This document shows, in pieces, positions 9,525 to 17,672 of a stretch of 64,000 nt of DNA (its first letter is position 1; every line of letters starts with the position of its first letter). The notes below the pieces were generated by a model. It had not been told where the DNA came from. It saw only the letters and a program-made list of their open reading frames with translations, and did not search any database. This DNA comes from Actinocrispum wychmicini (GTDB lineage: Bacteria; Actinomycetota; Actinomycetes; Mycobacteriales; Pseudonocardiaceae). Position numbers and translations under genes: made by a program. The stretch covers positions 744,001 to 808,000 of the forward strand of contig NZ_SLWS01000002.1 of the NCBI RefSeq assembly GCF_004345645.1, read 5' to 3'.

Positions 9525-10910
9525 TTACCACGATGTTGCGACGTACATGGTTTCCAGATATTCCTGGATGCCCTCGTACCCGCCTTCCCGGCCGAGGCCG
9601 GACTCCTTGACACCGCCGAACGGGGCCGCTGGGTCGGACACCAGGCCGCGGTTCAGGCCGACCATGCCGGCCTCCAACCGCTCGGATATCCGCAGGCCGC
9701 GGCCCAGGTCCTGGGTGTAGACGTACGCGACCAGGCCCATCTCGGTCGAGTTGGCCAGCGCGACCGCCGCGTCGGCGTCGGGCACCGTCAGGATCGTCGC
9801 GACCGGCCCGAAAACCTCCTCACGCGCCAGGACGGAGTCGTACGGAACATCGGTCACCACGGTCGGCGGGTAATGGAATCCCGGACCGGACTCGCGCTTT
9901 CCGCCAAGCAGAACACGACCGCCGGAGGAATCGACACGGCCGGCGACACCATCCACCGCACGCGAATTCACCAATGGCGCCGACGGAACCGAAGCCATCG
10001 CGTCGACCAATTTCGACGTGAATTCCGAAACGACCGAGGAATCCACGATGAATCTGTTCGCGGCCGTGCACGCCTGGCCGTAGTTGCGCATCTTCGCCAG
10101 CATCGCGCCTGCTACGGCGGCATCCACGTCGGCGTCGTCGAGCACCAGGAAAGGCGCGTTCCCGCCGAGTTCCATCGAACAGTTCACGACATGCGCCGCG
10201 GCTTGGCCGAGCAACACCCGACCGACCTGCGTCGACCCGGTGAAAGACAGTTTGCGGACGCGCGGATCGGCCAGCGCGGCCGTGACCAATTCGCCGGGTT
10301 GATCCGTAGTCAGTACATTGACGACGCCGTCCGGAATGCCCGCATTCGCGAAGATCTCCGCGAGCAGCAACGCGGTCAGCGGCGTGTCCTCGGCCGGTTT
10401 GAGCACGACCGTGCAGCCGGCCGCGAGCGCCGGGCCGATCTTGCGGGTCGCCATCGCCGCCGGGAAGTTCCACGGCGTCAACAGCAGCGCCACCCCGACC
10501 GGACGGCGGAACGTCAGGATCCGGTTGGCGCCACTGGGCGCGACCCGCAGCTCGCCGTCGATCCGCACGGCCTCCTCGGCGAACCATCGCAGGAACTCGG
10601 CCGCGTACGTCACCTCGGCCAAGGCGTCCGCCTGCGACTTCCCCATCTCGCGCACGATCAACGCGGCGATCTCGTCACGTCGCGCGATCATGCCCTCGAA
10701 CGCACGCCGGAGCAGCTCGCTGCGCTCGCGCGGTGCCGTCGCGGCCCACAGGGGCTGCGCGGTGTGCGCGGCGGTGATGGCCCGGTCCAGGTCGTCCAGC
10801 CCCGCGCGCGCAACGGCAGCGATGCGAGCAGCCGACGATGGATCAAGCACGTCGAACGACCCCGCGGAACCCGCGCTCCAGGTGCCGTCGACGAACAGAT
10901 CGGTTCTCAC
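9525..10910 (-). CDS. gabD: Succinate-semialdehyde dehydrogenase (aldehyde dehydrogenase family)
   Basis: 461 residues from GTG at 10910, chosen because GGAGG lies just upstream and the GTGA overlaps the gabT stop by 4 bases; longer upstream frames lie inside gabT. Family features are the TPWNFP motif, K in VVLKPAEDTP, FTGSTQVG, the catalytic Glu in MELGGNAPF and the catalytic Cys in NYGQACTAANR. The enzyme oxidises succinate semialdehyde to succinate with NAD(P)+, the second step of the GABA shunt. Placement directly after an aminotransferase assigns the substrate more firmly than sequence alone, since this family has many aldehyde specificities. Confidence 0.88.
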   Translation of the reverse strand: MRTDLFVDGTWSAGSAGSFDVLDPSSAARIAAVARAGLDDLDRAITAAHTAQPLWAATAPRERSELLRRAFEGMIARRDEIAALIVREMGKSQADALAEVTYAAEFLRWFAEEAVRIDGELRVAPSGANRILTFRRPVGVALLLTPWNFPAAMATRKIGPALAAGCTVVLKPAEDTPLTALLLAEIFANAGIPDGVVNVLTTDQPGELVTAALADPRVRKLSFTGSTQVGRVLLGQAAAHVVNCSMELGGNAPFLVLDDADVDAAVAGAMLAKMRNYGQACTAANRFIVDSSVVSEFTSKLVDAMASVPSAPLVNSRAVDGVAGRVDSSGGRVLLGGKRESGPGFHYPPTVVTDVPYDSVLAREEVFGPVATILTVPDADAAVALANSTEMGLVAYVYTQDLGRGLRISERLEAGMVGLNRGLVSDPAAPFGGVKESGLGREGGYEGIQEYLETMYVATSW

Positions 10911-12214
10911 AGGACCTCCGCCATAGCCATATCCAAGATGTCCAAACCCTCGACGAGCAGGGCGTCGTCGATCACCAACGGCGGCAGGAACCGCAGCACG
11001 TTGCCGTACGTACCTGCCGTCAGCACGATCAGCCCGGCCCGGTGGCACGCCGCCGCGACCGCCGTGGACTTCGCCGCCCCCTTCTCGGCGAACTCGACGG
11101 CCAGCATCGCGCCACGCCCACGGACGTCACCGATGGCGTCGTACTTCGCAGCCAACGCGTCCAGTCGCGGACGCATGGTCGCTTCAATCCGTCGCGCCGC
11201 CCCGCACAGGTCCTCGGCGCGCATGGTCTCGATGGCGGCGAGGGCCGCCGCGCACGCGATGGGGTTGCCACCGTACGTCCCGCCGAGGCCGCCGGAGTGC
11301 ACGGCGTCCATCACCGAGGCGCGCCCGGTGACGGCGGCGAGTGGCAGCCCGCCGGCGATGCCCTTCGCGGTCGTGATCAGGTCCGGCACGATCCCCTCGT
11401 GCGTGCAGGCGAACCAGTCGCCGGTCCGGCAGAACCCGGTCTGGATCTCGTCCGCGATCAGCAGGATCCCGCGGTGCCGGCACCAGTCCGCGACCCGCTT
11501 GAGGAACCCGGGCGCGGGTACGACGAACCCACCCTCGCCCTGGATGGGTTCGACGATCACCGCGGCGGTGTTGTCCACCCCGACTTGGACAGTCACCGCC
11601 GCGGTGAACGCCTCGAACGCCTCATCGGCGCAGTTCTCGGAGGGCCAGCGGTACGGGTACGCCATCGGCACCCGGTGGATCTCCCCGGCGAACGGACCGA
11701 ACTTGTGCTTGTACGGCATGTTCTTCGCGGTCAGGGCCATGGTCAGGTTGGTCCGGCCGTGGTACGCGTGGTCGAACGCGACGATCGCCTGCCGCCCCGA
11801 GTAGTGCCGGGCGATCTTGACCGCGTTCTCCACGGCCTCCGCGCCTGAGTTGAACAACGCGGACCGTTTCTCGTGGTCGCCGGGCGTCAACGCGTTGAGC
11901 TCTTCGGCGACGGCGATGTACGGCTCGTACGGCGTGACCATGAAACAGGTGTGCGTGAACCGCTCCACTTGTTCCTGAACCGCGGCCACGACGCGCGGCG
12001 CGGAGTTACCGACGCTCGTCACCGCGATGCCGGAGCCGAAGTCGATGAGCTGGTTGCCGTCGACGTCGACCGAGATCCCGCCGACGGCACGTTCGATGTA
12101 CACGGGCAGGGTCGTGCCGACGCCGGGAGCGACCGCGGCGGTCTTGCGTGCGTGCAGCTCCAGAGACCGCGGGCCAGGGATCTCGGTACGCAGAACGCGC
12201 CGCTGCTCGGTCAT
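10907..12214 (-). CDS. gabT: 4-aminobutyrate aminotransferase
   Basis: 435 residues, class-III PLP-dependent aminotransferase. Visible elements: NSGAEAVENAVKIAR (PLP phosphate cup), AYHGRTN, LIADEIQTGFCRTG with the PLP-pyridine Asp, and TTAKGIAGGLPL carrying the Schiff-base Lys. It transfers the amino group of GABA to 2-oxoglutarate, giving succinate semialdehyde for gabD, to which it is translationally coupled (4-base overlap). ATG start at 12214. A PucR-type regulator gene ends 52 bases upstream on the same strand, so regulator, gabT and gabD may form one transcript. An inverted repeat in the gap is a candidate operator. Confidence 0.9.
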   Translation of the reverse strand: MTEQRRVLRTEIPGPRSLELHARKTAAVAPGVGTTLPVYIERAVGGISVDVDGNQLIDFGSGIAVTSVGNSAPRVVAAVQEQVERFTHTCFMVTPYEPYIAVAEELNALTPGDHEKRSALFNSGAEAVENAVKIARHYSGRQAIVAFDHAYHGRTNLTMALTAKNMPYKHKFGPFAGEIHRVPMAYPYRWPSENCADEAFEAFTAAVTVQVGVDNTAAVIVEPIQGEGGFVVPAPGFLKRVADWCRHRGILLIADEIQTGFCRTGDWFACTHEGIVPDLITTAKGIAGGLPLAAVTGRASVMDAVHSGGLGGTYGGNPIACAAALAAIETMRAEDLCGAARRIEATMRPRLDALAAKYDAIGDVRGRGAMLAVEFAEKGAAKSTAVAAACHRAGLIVLTAGTYGNVLRFLPPLVIDDALLVEGLDILDMAMAEVL

Positions 12215-12250
12215 GACCTCATGGAACGACCCGGCCCGCGGCCGTGTCTC

Positions 12251-12282
12251 TTGGCCATTTGGCCAATCAGTTGTCCAATTGG
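12251..12282. promoter_or_regulatory. Inverted repeats upstream of gabT (candidate PucR operator)
   Basis: TTGGCC-ATTT-GGCCAA at 12251-12266 is a perfect 6-bp inverted repeat directly after the PucR stop. A CCAATTGG palindrome at 12275-12282, inside the PucR 3' end, repeats the TTGG/CCAA theme. The sites lie 37-68 bases before the gabT start. Operator function is inferred from position only. Confidence 0.45.
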
Positions 12283-13598
12283 AGAGCCAGCCAGAGCTCG
12301 GCCCGCGCCCCGGTGTCCGCCACGCGCCGGCCGAGGATGTCCTCGATCTTCTGGATCCGGTACTTCAGCGTGTGCCGGTGGATCCCCAGGCGGGTGGCCG
12401 CCTCCGCCCAGCCGCCGTCGCATTCCAGGAACGTCCGGAGCGTCTCCAGCAGCATCGGCGACTCCCGCAGCGGCGCCAGCAACGCCCGGACGTACCCGCG
12501 AACCGCCGGAGTGTCCACATACGACAGCAGCCCGTCGTGCGCGTTGACGATCCCGGGCCCGGTCAACGCGCCGACCAACCCACGCGCCTGGTCCACGGCC
12601 TTGGGCAGGTCTGCCAGGCGCACCGGGTCACTGACCGCCGCCCGCCCGCACTCCCCCAGGTCAAGCTGCACATCCGCCTCGATCACGCACAACAGGCCGT
12701 CCTCGTCCGGCACACTCAACAGACCGCGCGCGTCGACGTCCTGCAGGATCGCCACGCGCACCGGCGGTTCCGGCAGCGTGACGATCTTCGCCGCGTCGTC
12801 GACGAACCCGTTGACGAGCAGCCGCACCGCAGCGGCCCGCAGCGCTCGCGCCTGCTCGGCTTGCAGGGACAGCAGAAGCACCGCGATGGCGATGACACCA
12901 GGCCCGTCCGGGCCGAGGTTCGGTGTGCCGACCGCGAGGTAGCCGCCCTCAATCGGGTGCGCGGAGATCTGCACGCCGTCCCGCGCCCAGGACACCGAGA
13001 ACCGCCCGGTTTGCTCGATCCGGTCCAGCTCGGCCCGCACGTCCCGAAGTTCCTTGCGTGCCTTCGCCGGCGCCACGGCCACCAGTCCGGCGTCCTGGTC
13101 GAGCACCATCGCCCAGCCACCCAGCCATTTCGCCAGCCGGGCCGTGACCGACGCGACCGGGTCGGCGGCGGCGAGGGCCTTGATCAGCGCCCGCTCGGCA
13201 TCCACTGTGGACCGCGCGGCCCGGACCGCGGTCCTGGCCATGTCGTCGGCGACGAACCGGACGAGGTCGGCGAACCTGGTGTCGAACGGCACCTCCACCA
13301 GCGGCACGTCCAACGCGGCACACGCGTCGACAAGATCGCCGGGGACGGTCCGATGCGACAGCCCCACGCCGAAGCCGATCCCGGCCACGCCGGCCTCGGC
13401 CAGCCTGGCCACGTACTCACCTGGATCCCGCAGCTGCAGCCCGGTGGTCAGAAGGAGCGTGCCGGCTCGCAGGAACGGCGTCGGGTCGGCCAGCTCACTC
13501 ACATGCACCCAGTCCACCGGCCGGTCGAGCGCGCCCGCACCTGCCAGGACGCGCAGGTGGAAGGCTCGTTGGCGGACGATCGCGGCGAGGGTGATCAC
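12267..13598 (-). CDS. PucR family transcriptional regulator, probably of gabT-gabD
   Basis: 443 residues from GTG at 13598 (VITLAAIVRQ); an in-frame longer start at 13664 would run into the divergent gene's leader. The N-terminal PucR domain (about 1-120) shows VHVSELADPTPFLRAGTLLLTTGL. The C-terminal helix-turn-helix shows a typical PucR ending: LRTFLECDGGWAEAATRLGI then HRHTLKYRIQKIEDILG. PucR-type activators control GABA, purine or proline use in actinobacteria. Direct placement upstream of gabT on the same strand makes GABA-responsive control likely, though no ligand is shown. It is divergent from a universal stress protein gene 66 bases away. Confidence 0.85.
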   Translation of the reverse strand: MITLAAIVRQRAFHLRVLAGAGALDRPVDWVHVSELADPTPFLRAGTLLLTTGLQLRDPGEYVARLAEAGVAGIGFGVGLSHRTVPGDLVDACAALDVPLVEVPFDTRFADLVRFVADDMARTAVRAARSTVDAERALIKALAAADPVASVTARLAKWLGGWAMVLDQDAGLVAVAPAKARKELRDVRAELDRIEQTGRFSVSWARDGVQISAHPIEGGYLAVGTPNLGPDGPGVIAIAVLLLSLQAEQARALRAAAVRLLVNGFVDDAAKIVTLPEPPVRVAILQDVDARGLLSVPDEDGLLCVIEADVQLDLGECGRAAVSDPVRLADLPKAVDQARGLVGALTGPGIVNAHDGLLSYVDTPAVRGYVRALLAPLRESPMLLETLRTFLECDGGWAEAATRLGIHRHTLKYRIQKIEDILGRRVADTGARAELWLALQLDN

Positions 13599-13664
13599 GG
13601 ACCCATGGTGCGGGGAACGCGCGGCGGGAGCAAAGTAGGGGCACGACCCAGGAAGCGAGGACAC

Positions 13665-14561
13665 ATGTCAGAATCCGCTCACGACGCGGTCGTAGTCGGC
13701 TATGACGGCTCGCCGACCGCGCGCCAGGCAGCCCACTGGGCCGCGCACGAAGCCGCGACACAGCACCGCCGGATGCTGGTGGTGCACGCCTTCCGCTGGC
13801 CGCTGACCGAGCTGACGCAGATGCGGGTCGAAGCCGTGGTCCTGCCCGAGGAGCCGTTCCGCCAGGAGTACGGGAAGCTCGTCGACACCCTGGTCGCGGA
13901 GTGCCAGGCGCTGGCCCCGGCGATCTCGGTGAGCGGCGAGGTGATCACCGGCGAGCCCGTCGACGTCCTCGAACGGGTCTCGACGAACGCGAACCTGCTG
14001 GTCCTGGGCTCGGCCGGGCACGGAACCGCGCACCAGGTGCTGCTCGGCTCCACGTCCGCGGAGCTGGTCCGGCTGGCCCACGCGCCGATCGTGGTGGTCC
14101 GCGGCACGGACAACCCCGCGACCCACCGCCGGGTCGTCGTCGGCGTCGACGGTTCCGAGACAGGCGCCCACGCCGTCGACTTCGCCTACGACTACGCCGC
14201 CCGCCACGACGCCGAACTTGTCGCCGTGCACGCCTGGAGCGACCTGCCGCTGGACGCGCTGGCGCCGGTCCGCGAATGGGACGTGGACTGGCCGGAGATC
14301 AGCCGCGCGGCCGACCTGATCCTCGCCGAGGCGCTCGCCGGCCACACCGCCCGCCACCCGGACGTCCAGGTCCGCCGGGTGGTGGCGATGAGCAAACCGG
14401 TCCAGGCGTTGCTGGACGAGGCCGACCACGCGGACCTGCTCGTGGTGGGCAGCCACGGCCGGGGCGCGGTCCGCCGGATGCTCCTCGGCTCGGTCAGCCA
14501 GGCTGTCCTGCACTACGCGAAGTGCCCGGTGGCCGTCATCCGCGTGTCGAATCCGGCATAG
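13665..14561 (+). CDS. Tandem universal stress protein (two UspA domains)
   Basis: 298 residues from the ATG at 13665 (MSESAHDAVVVGYDG), with GCGAGG 5 bases upstream. Two UspA domains of about 145 residues follow each other. Each starts with a V-V-V-G-[VY]-D-G-S strand and each ends with the ATP-binding G-2x-G-9x-G-[ST] motif: GSAGHGTAHQVLLGST and GSHGRGAVRRMLLGSVS. Such two-domain cytoplasmic ATP-binding proteins are induced by starvation, hypoxia or redox stress in actinobacteria. The gene is divergent from the PucR regulator; no functional link is evident. Confidence 0.92.
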   Translation: MSESAHDAVVVGYDGSPTARQAAHWAAHEAATQHRRMLVVHAFRWPLTELTQMRVEAVVLPEEPFRQEYGKLVDTLVAECQALAPAISVSGEVITGEPVDVLERVSTNANLLVLGSAGHGTAHQVLLGSTSAELVRLAHAPIVVVRGTDNPATHRRVVVGVDGSETGAHAVDFAYDYAARHDAELVAVHAWSDLPLDALAPVREWDVDWPEISRAADLILAEALAGHTARHPDVQVRRVVAMSKPVQALLDEADHADLLVVGSHGRGAVRRMLLGSVSQAVLHYAKCPVAVIRVSNPA

Positions 14562-14625
14562 CGCAAGGGGGTCCAGCAGGTGGGCGCGCTTGACCAGGTG
14601 CGGAGCGGCCCGGAGTAATGGGTGG

Positions 14626-16548
14626 GTGGCCTCGATCGCGATCATCGGCGCCGGCCCGCGTGGGGTCGGGGTGCTGGAGCGGCTTGGTGCCAACGCCGAC
14701 ACCGGTGGGCCCGTGGACGTCCACCTGATCGACCCGTTCCCGCCCGGTCCCGGCCGGGTCTGGCGCTACGACCAGTCCCCGTTGCTGCGGATGAACTCGA
14801 TGGCCGAGGACGTGACGATGTTCCTGGACGACAGCGTCACGTGCGAGGGGCCGATCACGACCGGCCCGTCACTGGCCGAATGGGCCGAAGGTGTCCGGGA
14901 CGGCACCATCGCGGCGGATCTCCCCGAGGACGTGCTCGCCGAGGTCACATCGTTGACAGGGACCACTTTCCCGACCAGAAGGCTGCAGAGCGGTTACCTG
15001 ACCTGGTTCTTCGACCACACGAGACGCGCCCTGCCGGCGAACTTCACCGTCACGGTCCACCGCGACACGGTCCGCCGGATCAGCGGCGGCGACGGGCCGC
15101 AAACCCTGTGGCTGAACGGAAAGACCATCGTCGCCGACGTCGTCGTGTTCACCCTGGGCCATCTGGACAGCCGGGCTCGCGGCGAGGAAGCGGAACTTCA
15201 GCGCCACGCCAGGGAAAACGACTTGTTCTACCTTCCGCCGGAGTACTCCGCGGACGCGGACCTCAGCGGTATCAGGCCCGGCGAGGACGTGCTGATGCGC
15301 GGCTTCGGTCTGGCGTTCATCGACCTCATGGTGCTGCTGACCGAAGGGCGCGGCGGCAAGTTCCGCACCGAGGTCGACGGCACGCTCACGTATCTCCCGT
15401 CCGGTGAGGAACCCCGGCTGTACGTCGGTTCCCGGCGAGGCGTCCCCTATCACGCCAAGACGAACTACCGGCTGAAAGCCGGCCGCCCGCCGCTCCCCCG
15501 GTTCTTCGGCCCCGAAGCCGTCGCGCGGTTGACCGCGCGGGACGAGTTGGACTTCACGAAGGACATCTGGCCGTTGATGGCCAAGGACATCGCCTGGGGT
15601 CACTACCACGAGCTGTTCAACGGCCACCCCGACCGGGTCACCGCCTCCTGGGCCGAGTTCAGCGAACGGTTCGCCGAACTCACCTGGGGCACAACGGAAA
15701 TGCGCACTCTGGTCGCGGAGACCGTGCCACGCCAGGAAGATCGTTTCGACGTCGAGTCCACGGACCGCCCGCTGACCCAGGCGTTCGACCGGGCCGAAGA
15801 CCTCCAGGACCACCTGAGAACCCTGATCCGCCAGGACATCGACCGCCGGGAGAACGACGAGCACAGCCAGGATCTCGGGGCGTTCGTCGGCCTGCTGTCG
15901 GCGTTCGGCAACCTCGCGCCGGTCGCGGCCGCCCGAAAGCTCACCACGACGTCGTTCGTCCGGGATGTCGGCTGGTGGCTGGGGTTCTTCAACTTCCTCG
16001 CCAGCGGCCCGCCCGGACACCGGCTGGAGGAGCTGCTTGCGTTGTCCCGCGCGGGAATCGTCCGGTTCGTCGGCGCCGACATCCGGATCGAGGCGAGGCC
16101 AGGCGGGTTCACCGCGACCAGCCCGAGCAGCCCCGCGACGATCGAGGCGACCGCGCTGGTGGAGGCCCGGCTGCCGAAGCCCACCCTCAAGCACACCACC
16201 AACGAGCTGCTGCTGGACCTCTACCTGTCCGGCGACGGGGCCCAGGACGTGCTGGCGAACCCGACGGTGGAGACCGGCCGGCTCCTGGTGGCGCCGGCCG
16301 ACCTCCGCGTGATCGACACCTCGGGCCGGGCGCACCCGCGCCGGTTCGCCCTGGGTGCGCCGACAAGCGTGGTGGCCGCGGCTGCTTTCGCGCGGCCACA
16401 CACGAACGCGCCGTCGTTCCGGCAGAACGACCTCGTGGCCCGTACCGTACTCAGGACGCTGTCGCCGGCACGATCCACTTGCGCAGCCGCGGCGGGAGGC
16501 GCTTCTCCATGCCGTACGCCTCCAGATGCCCCTGGAACACCTCGTTGA
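14626..16548 (+). CDS. FAD/NAD(P)-binding protein (COG4529-like)
   Basis: 640 residues from GTG at 14626 (VASIAIIGAGPRGVGVLERL), with CGGAG 10 bases before it. The N-terminal GxGPxGxGxxERL dinucleotide motif, the R-x-x-Q-S-x-L-L-R-M-N segment, a GYLTWFF stretch and a second nucleotide-binding element (GEDVLMRGFGLAFIDLMV) match the large HI0933/COG4529 group of actinobacterial FAD/NAD(P) proteins, whose substrates are mostly unknown. The last 98 bases overlap the convergent SDR gene. The overlapped tail is rich in Ala, Pro and Arg and may be less constrained. Confidence 0.8.
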   Translation: MASIAIIGAGPRGVGVLERLGANADTGGPVDVHLIDPFPPGPGRVWRYDQSPLLRMNSMAEDVTMFLDDSVTCEGPITTGPSLAEWAEGVRDGTIAADLPEDVLAEVTSLTGTTFPTRRLQSGYLTWFFDHTRRALPANFTVTVHRDTVRRISGGDGPQTLWLNGKTIVADVVVFTLGHLDSRARGEEAELQRHARENDLFYLPPEYSADADLSGIRPGEDVLMRGFGLAFIDLMVLLTEGRGGKFRTEVDGTLTYLPSGEEPRLYVGSRRGVPYHAKTNYRLKAGRPPLPRFFGPEAVARLTARDELDFTKDIWPLMAKDIAWGHYHELFNGHPDRVTASWAEFSERFAELTWGTTEMRTLVAETVPRQEDRFDVESTDRPLTQAFDRAEDLQDHLRTLIRQDIDRRENDEHSQDLGAFVGLLSAFGNLAPVAAARKLTTTSFVRDVGWWLGFFNFLASGPPGHRLEELLALSRAGIVRFVGADIRIEARPGGFTATSPSSPATIEATALVEARLPKPTLKHTTNELLLDLYLSGDGAQDVLANPTVETGRLLVAPADLRVIDTSGRAHPRRFALGAPTSVVAAAAFARPHTNAPSFRQNDLVARTVLRTLSPARSTCAAAAGGASPCRTPPDAPGTPR

Positions 16549-17338
16549 AGGCGTGCTCGACGCCTTCGGAGTCCCACACGTCCCGTTCCAGGATCGGCGC
16601 CTTGAAGTACGGCTGCCCGATCAGGTGCAGCTGCGGCCCGTTGCACCGGATCACCTGGCCCGTGATCCCGTGCGAACGGTCCGACAACAGGAACAACACG
16701 ACCGGCGCCACCCGGCTCGCGGTCCGGTCCGGCGGGCACGCCCGCAGCGACCGCTCGGACTTCCACACCATTCTGGTGTGCGCCAACGGGCACAGCGCGT
16801 TGACGCGGATGTTCGCCTCCTCCATGTCCAGCGCCCACGCGTACGTGAGCGAAGCCACGGCACCCTTGGACGCGGCGTAGACGCCCAGTTTCCGCTGTCC
16901 CAGGTGTGCCCCTGACGAGATGTTCACGATCGAGCCGCCGCCCTGCGCCCGCATCTGCCGGGCGGCCGCCACTCCCACGTACATCACCCCGAGGACGTTG
17001 ACTTCGACCAGCTCCCTCATCTGGTCGATGTCCTCGTCCCAGGGCAGGGCCTCATAGTTGAGGCCGGCGTTGTTGACCAGTCCGTCGACTTGGCCGAACT
17101 CGCGGACGCACAGGTTGACGATCGCCTGCGCTTCCACGGGATCGGCCACCGAGTGGGCACTCGCGACGACCTTGCCCCCTTGCGCCCTGATGCTCTCCGC
17201 GGTCCGTTCCGCCAGGTCACCGTCGATGTCGTTGACCACCACAGCCGCTCCCGCGTGAGCGGCGTGCAGCGCGAACGCCTCACCGAGGCCGCGTCCGGCC
17301 CCGGTGACGACCACTGCCTTCCCGTCCAAGAACCTCAT
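16451..17338 (-). CDS. Short-chain dehydrogenase/reductase
   Basis: 295 residues with the classical SDR plan: the TGAGRGLGE cofactor motif near residue 12, NDIDGD after strand 2, NNAG near 90, and the catalytic Ser-Tyr-Lys set in NISSGAHLGQRKLGVYAASK. The C-terminal ~50 residues beyond the usual ~250-residue SDR length suggest relation to the hydroxyacyl-CoA dehydrogenase or 3-oxoacyl-reductase subgroup. The cofactor is probably NAD(H), because an Asp follows strand 2, where NADPH-users tend to have Arg. ATG start at 17338. The substrate is unknown. It overlaps the end of the convergent FAD protein gene. Confidence 0.88.
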   Translation of the reverse strand: MRFLDGKAVVVTGAGRGLGEAFALHAAHAGAAVVVNDIDGDLAERTAESIRAQGGKVVASAHSVADPVEAQAIVNLCVREFGQVDGLVNNAGLNYEALPWDEDIDQMRELVEVNVLGVMYVGVAAARQMRAQGGGSIVNISSGAHLGQRKLGVYAASKGAVASLTYAWALDMEEANIRVNALCPLAHTRMVWKSERSLRACPPDRTASRVAPVVLFLLSDRSHGITGQVIRCNGPQLHLIGQPYFKAPILERDVWDSEGVEHAFNEVFQGHLEAYGMEKRLPPRLRKWIVPATAS

Positions 17339-17672
17339 GGCACAACCGTGGCAGTGAATCGGTTACTCGGATGGGTGACCCGCGCCGAACGGTCTACTCA
17401 TTGCGCCAAACGCACCAACGACTTCGGTCGAGCCGTACTGCCGCGCTGTCTCCGGTGGTGGTTCAAACTGCCGATCTAATTCTGGAAGTTGCCGGTCCGC
17501 AATTTAGTCGAACGGCAAACCAGCAGGTCAGGTGGGTTGAATTTATGCCGTTGAACAACGTTATGACGTATAGGGATAGTTCACTCCTGATCCACTGGAT
17601 GCCATTATCGTTCATCATGTCCGGGGCGTACTACGGCATAGGGGGGTATGTCGTAGTACCTCCGGGCATCGG
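17339..17672. other. Gene-poor, comparatively AT-rich intergenic region
   Basis: These 334 bases separate the SDR start from the 3' end of the XRE-SARP gene. From about 17460 to 17640 the composition is clearly more AT-rich than the flanks, with short palindromes such as GTTGAACAAC. An open + frame runs through it into the antisense of the SARP gene, but I see no ribosome site or domain. It should contain the SDR promoter near 17340-17420 and ends with a hairpin, listed separately. Confidence 0.5.
17628..17659 (-). terminator. Hairpin terminator of the XRE-SARP-STAND gene
   Basis: GTACTACGGCATA and TATGTCGTAGTAC form a 13-bp stem with one mismatch around a GGGGGG loop (CCCCCC on the transcript strand). 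It lies 13-45 bases beyond the stop of the minus-strand regulator at 17673. Position and structure suit a terminator. Confidence 0.7.

Noticed and set aside
12027-13664. Upstream in-frame extension of the universal stress protein gene covering the PucR gene
   Set aside because: The extension is antisense to a well-supported PucR regulator and lacks any UspA feature; the ribosome site at 13665 fits the short start.
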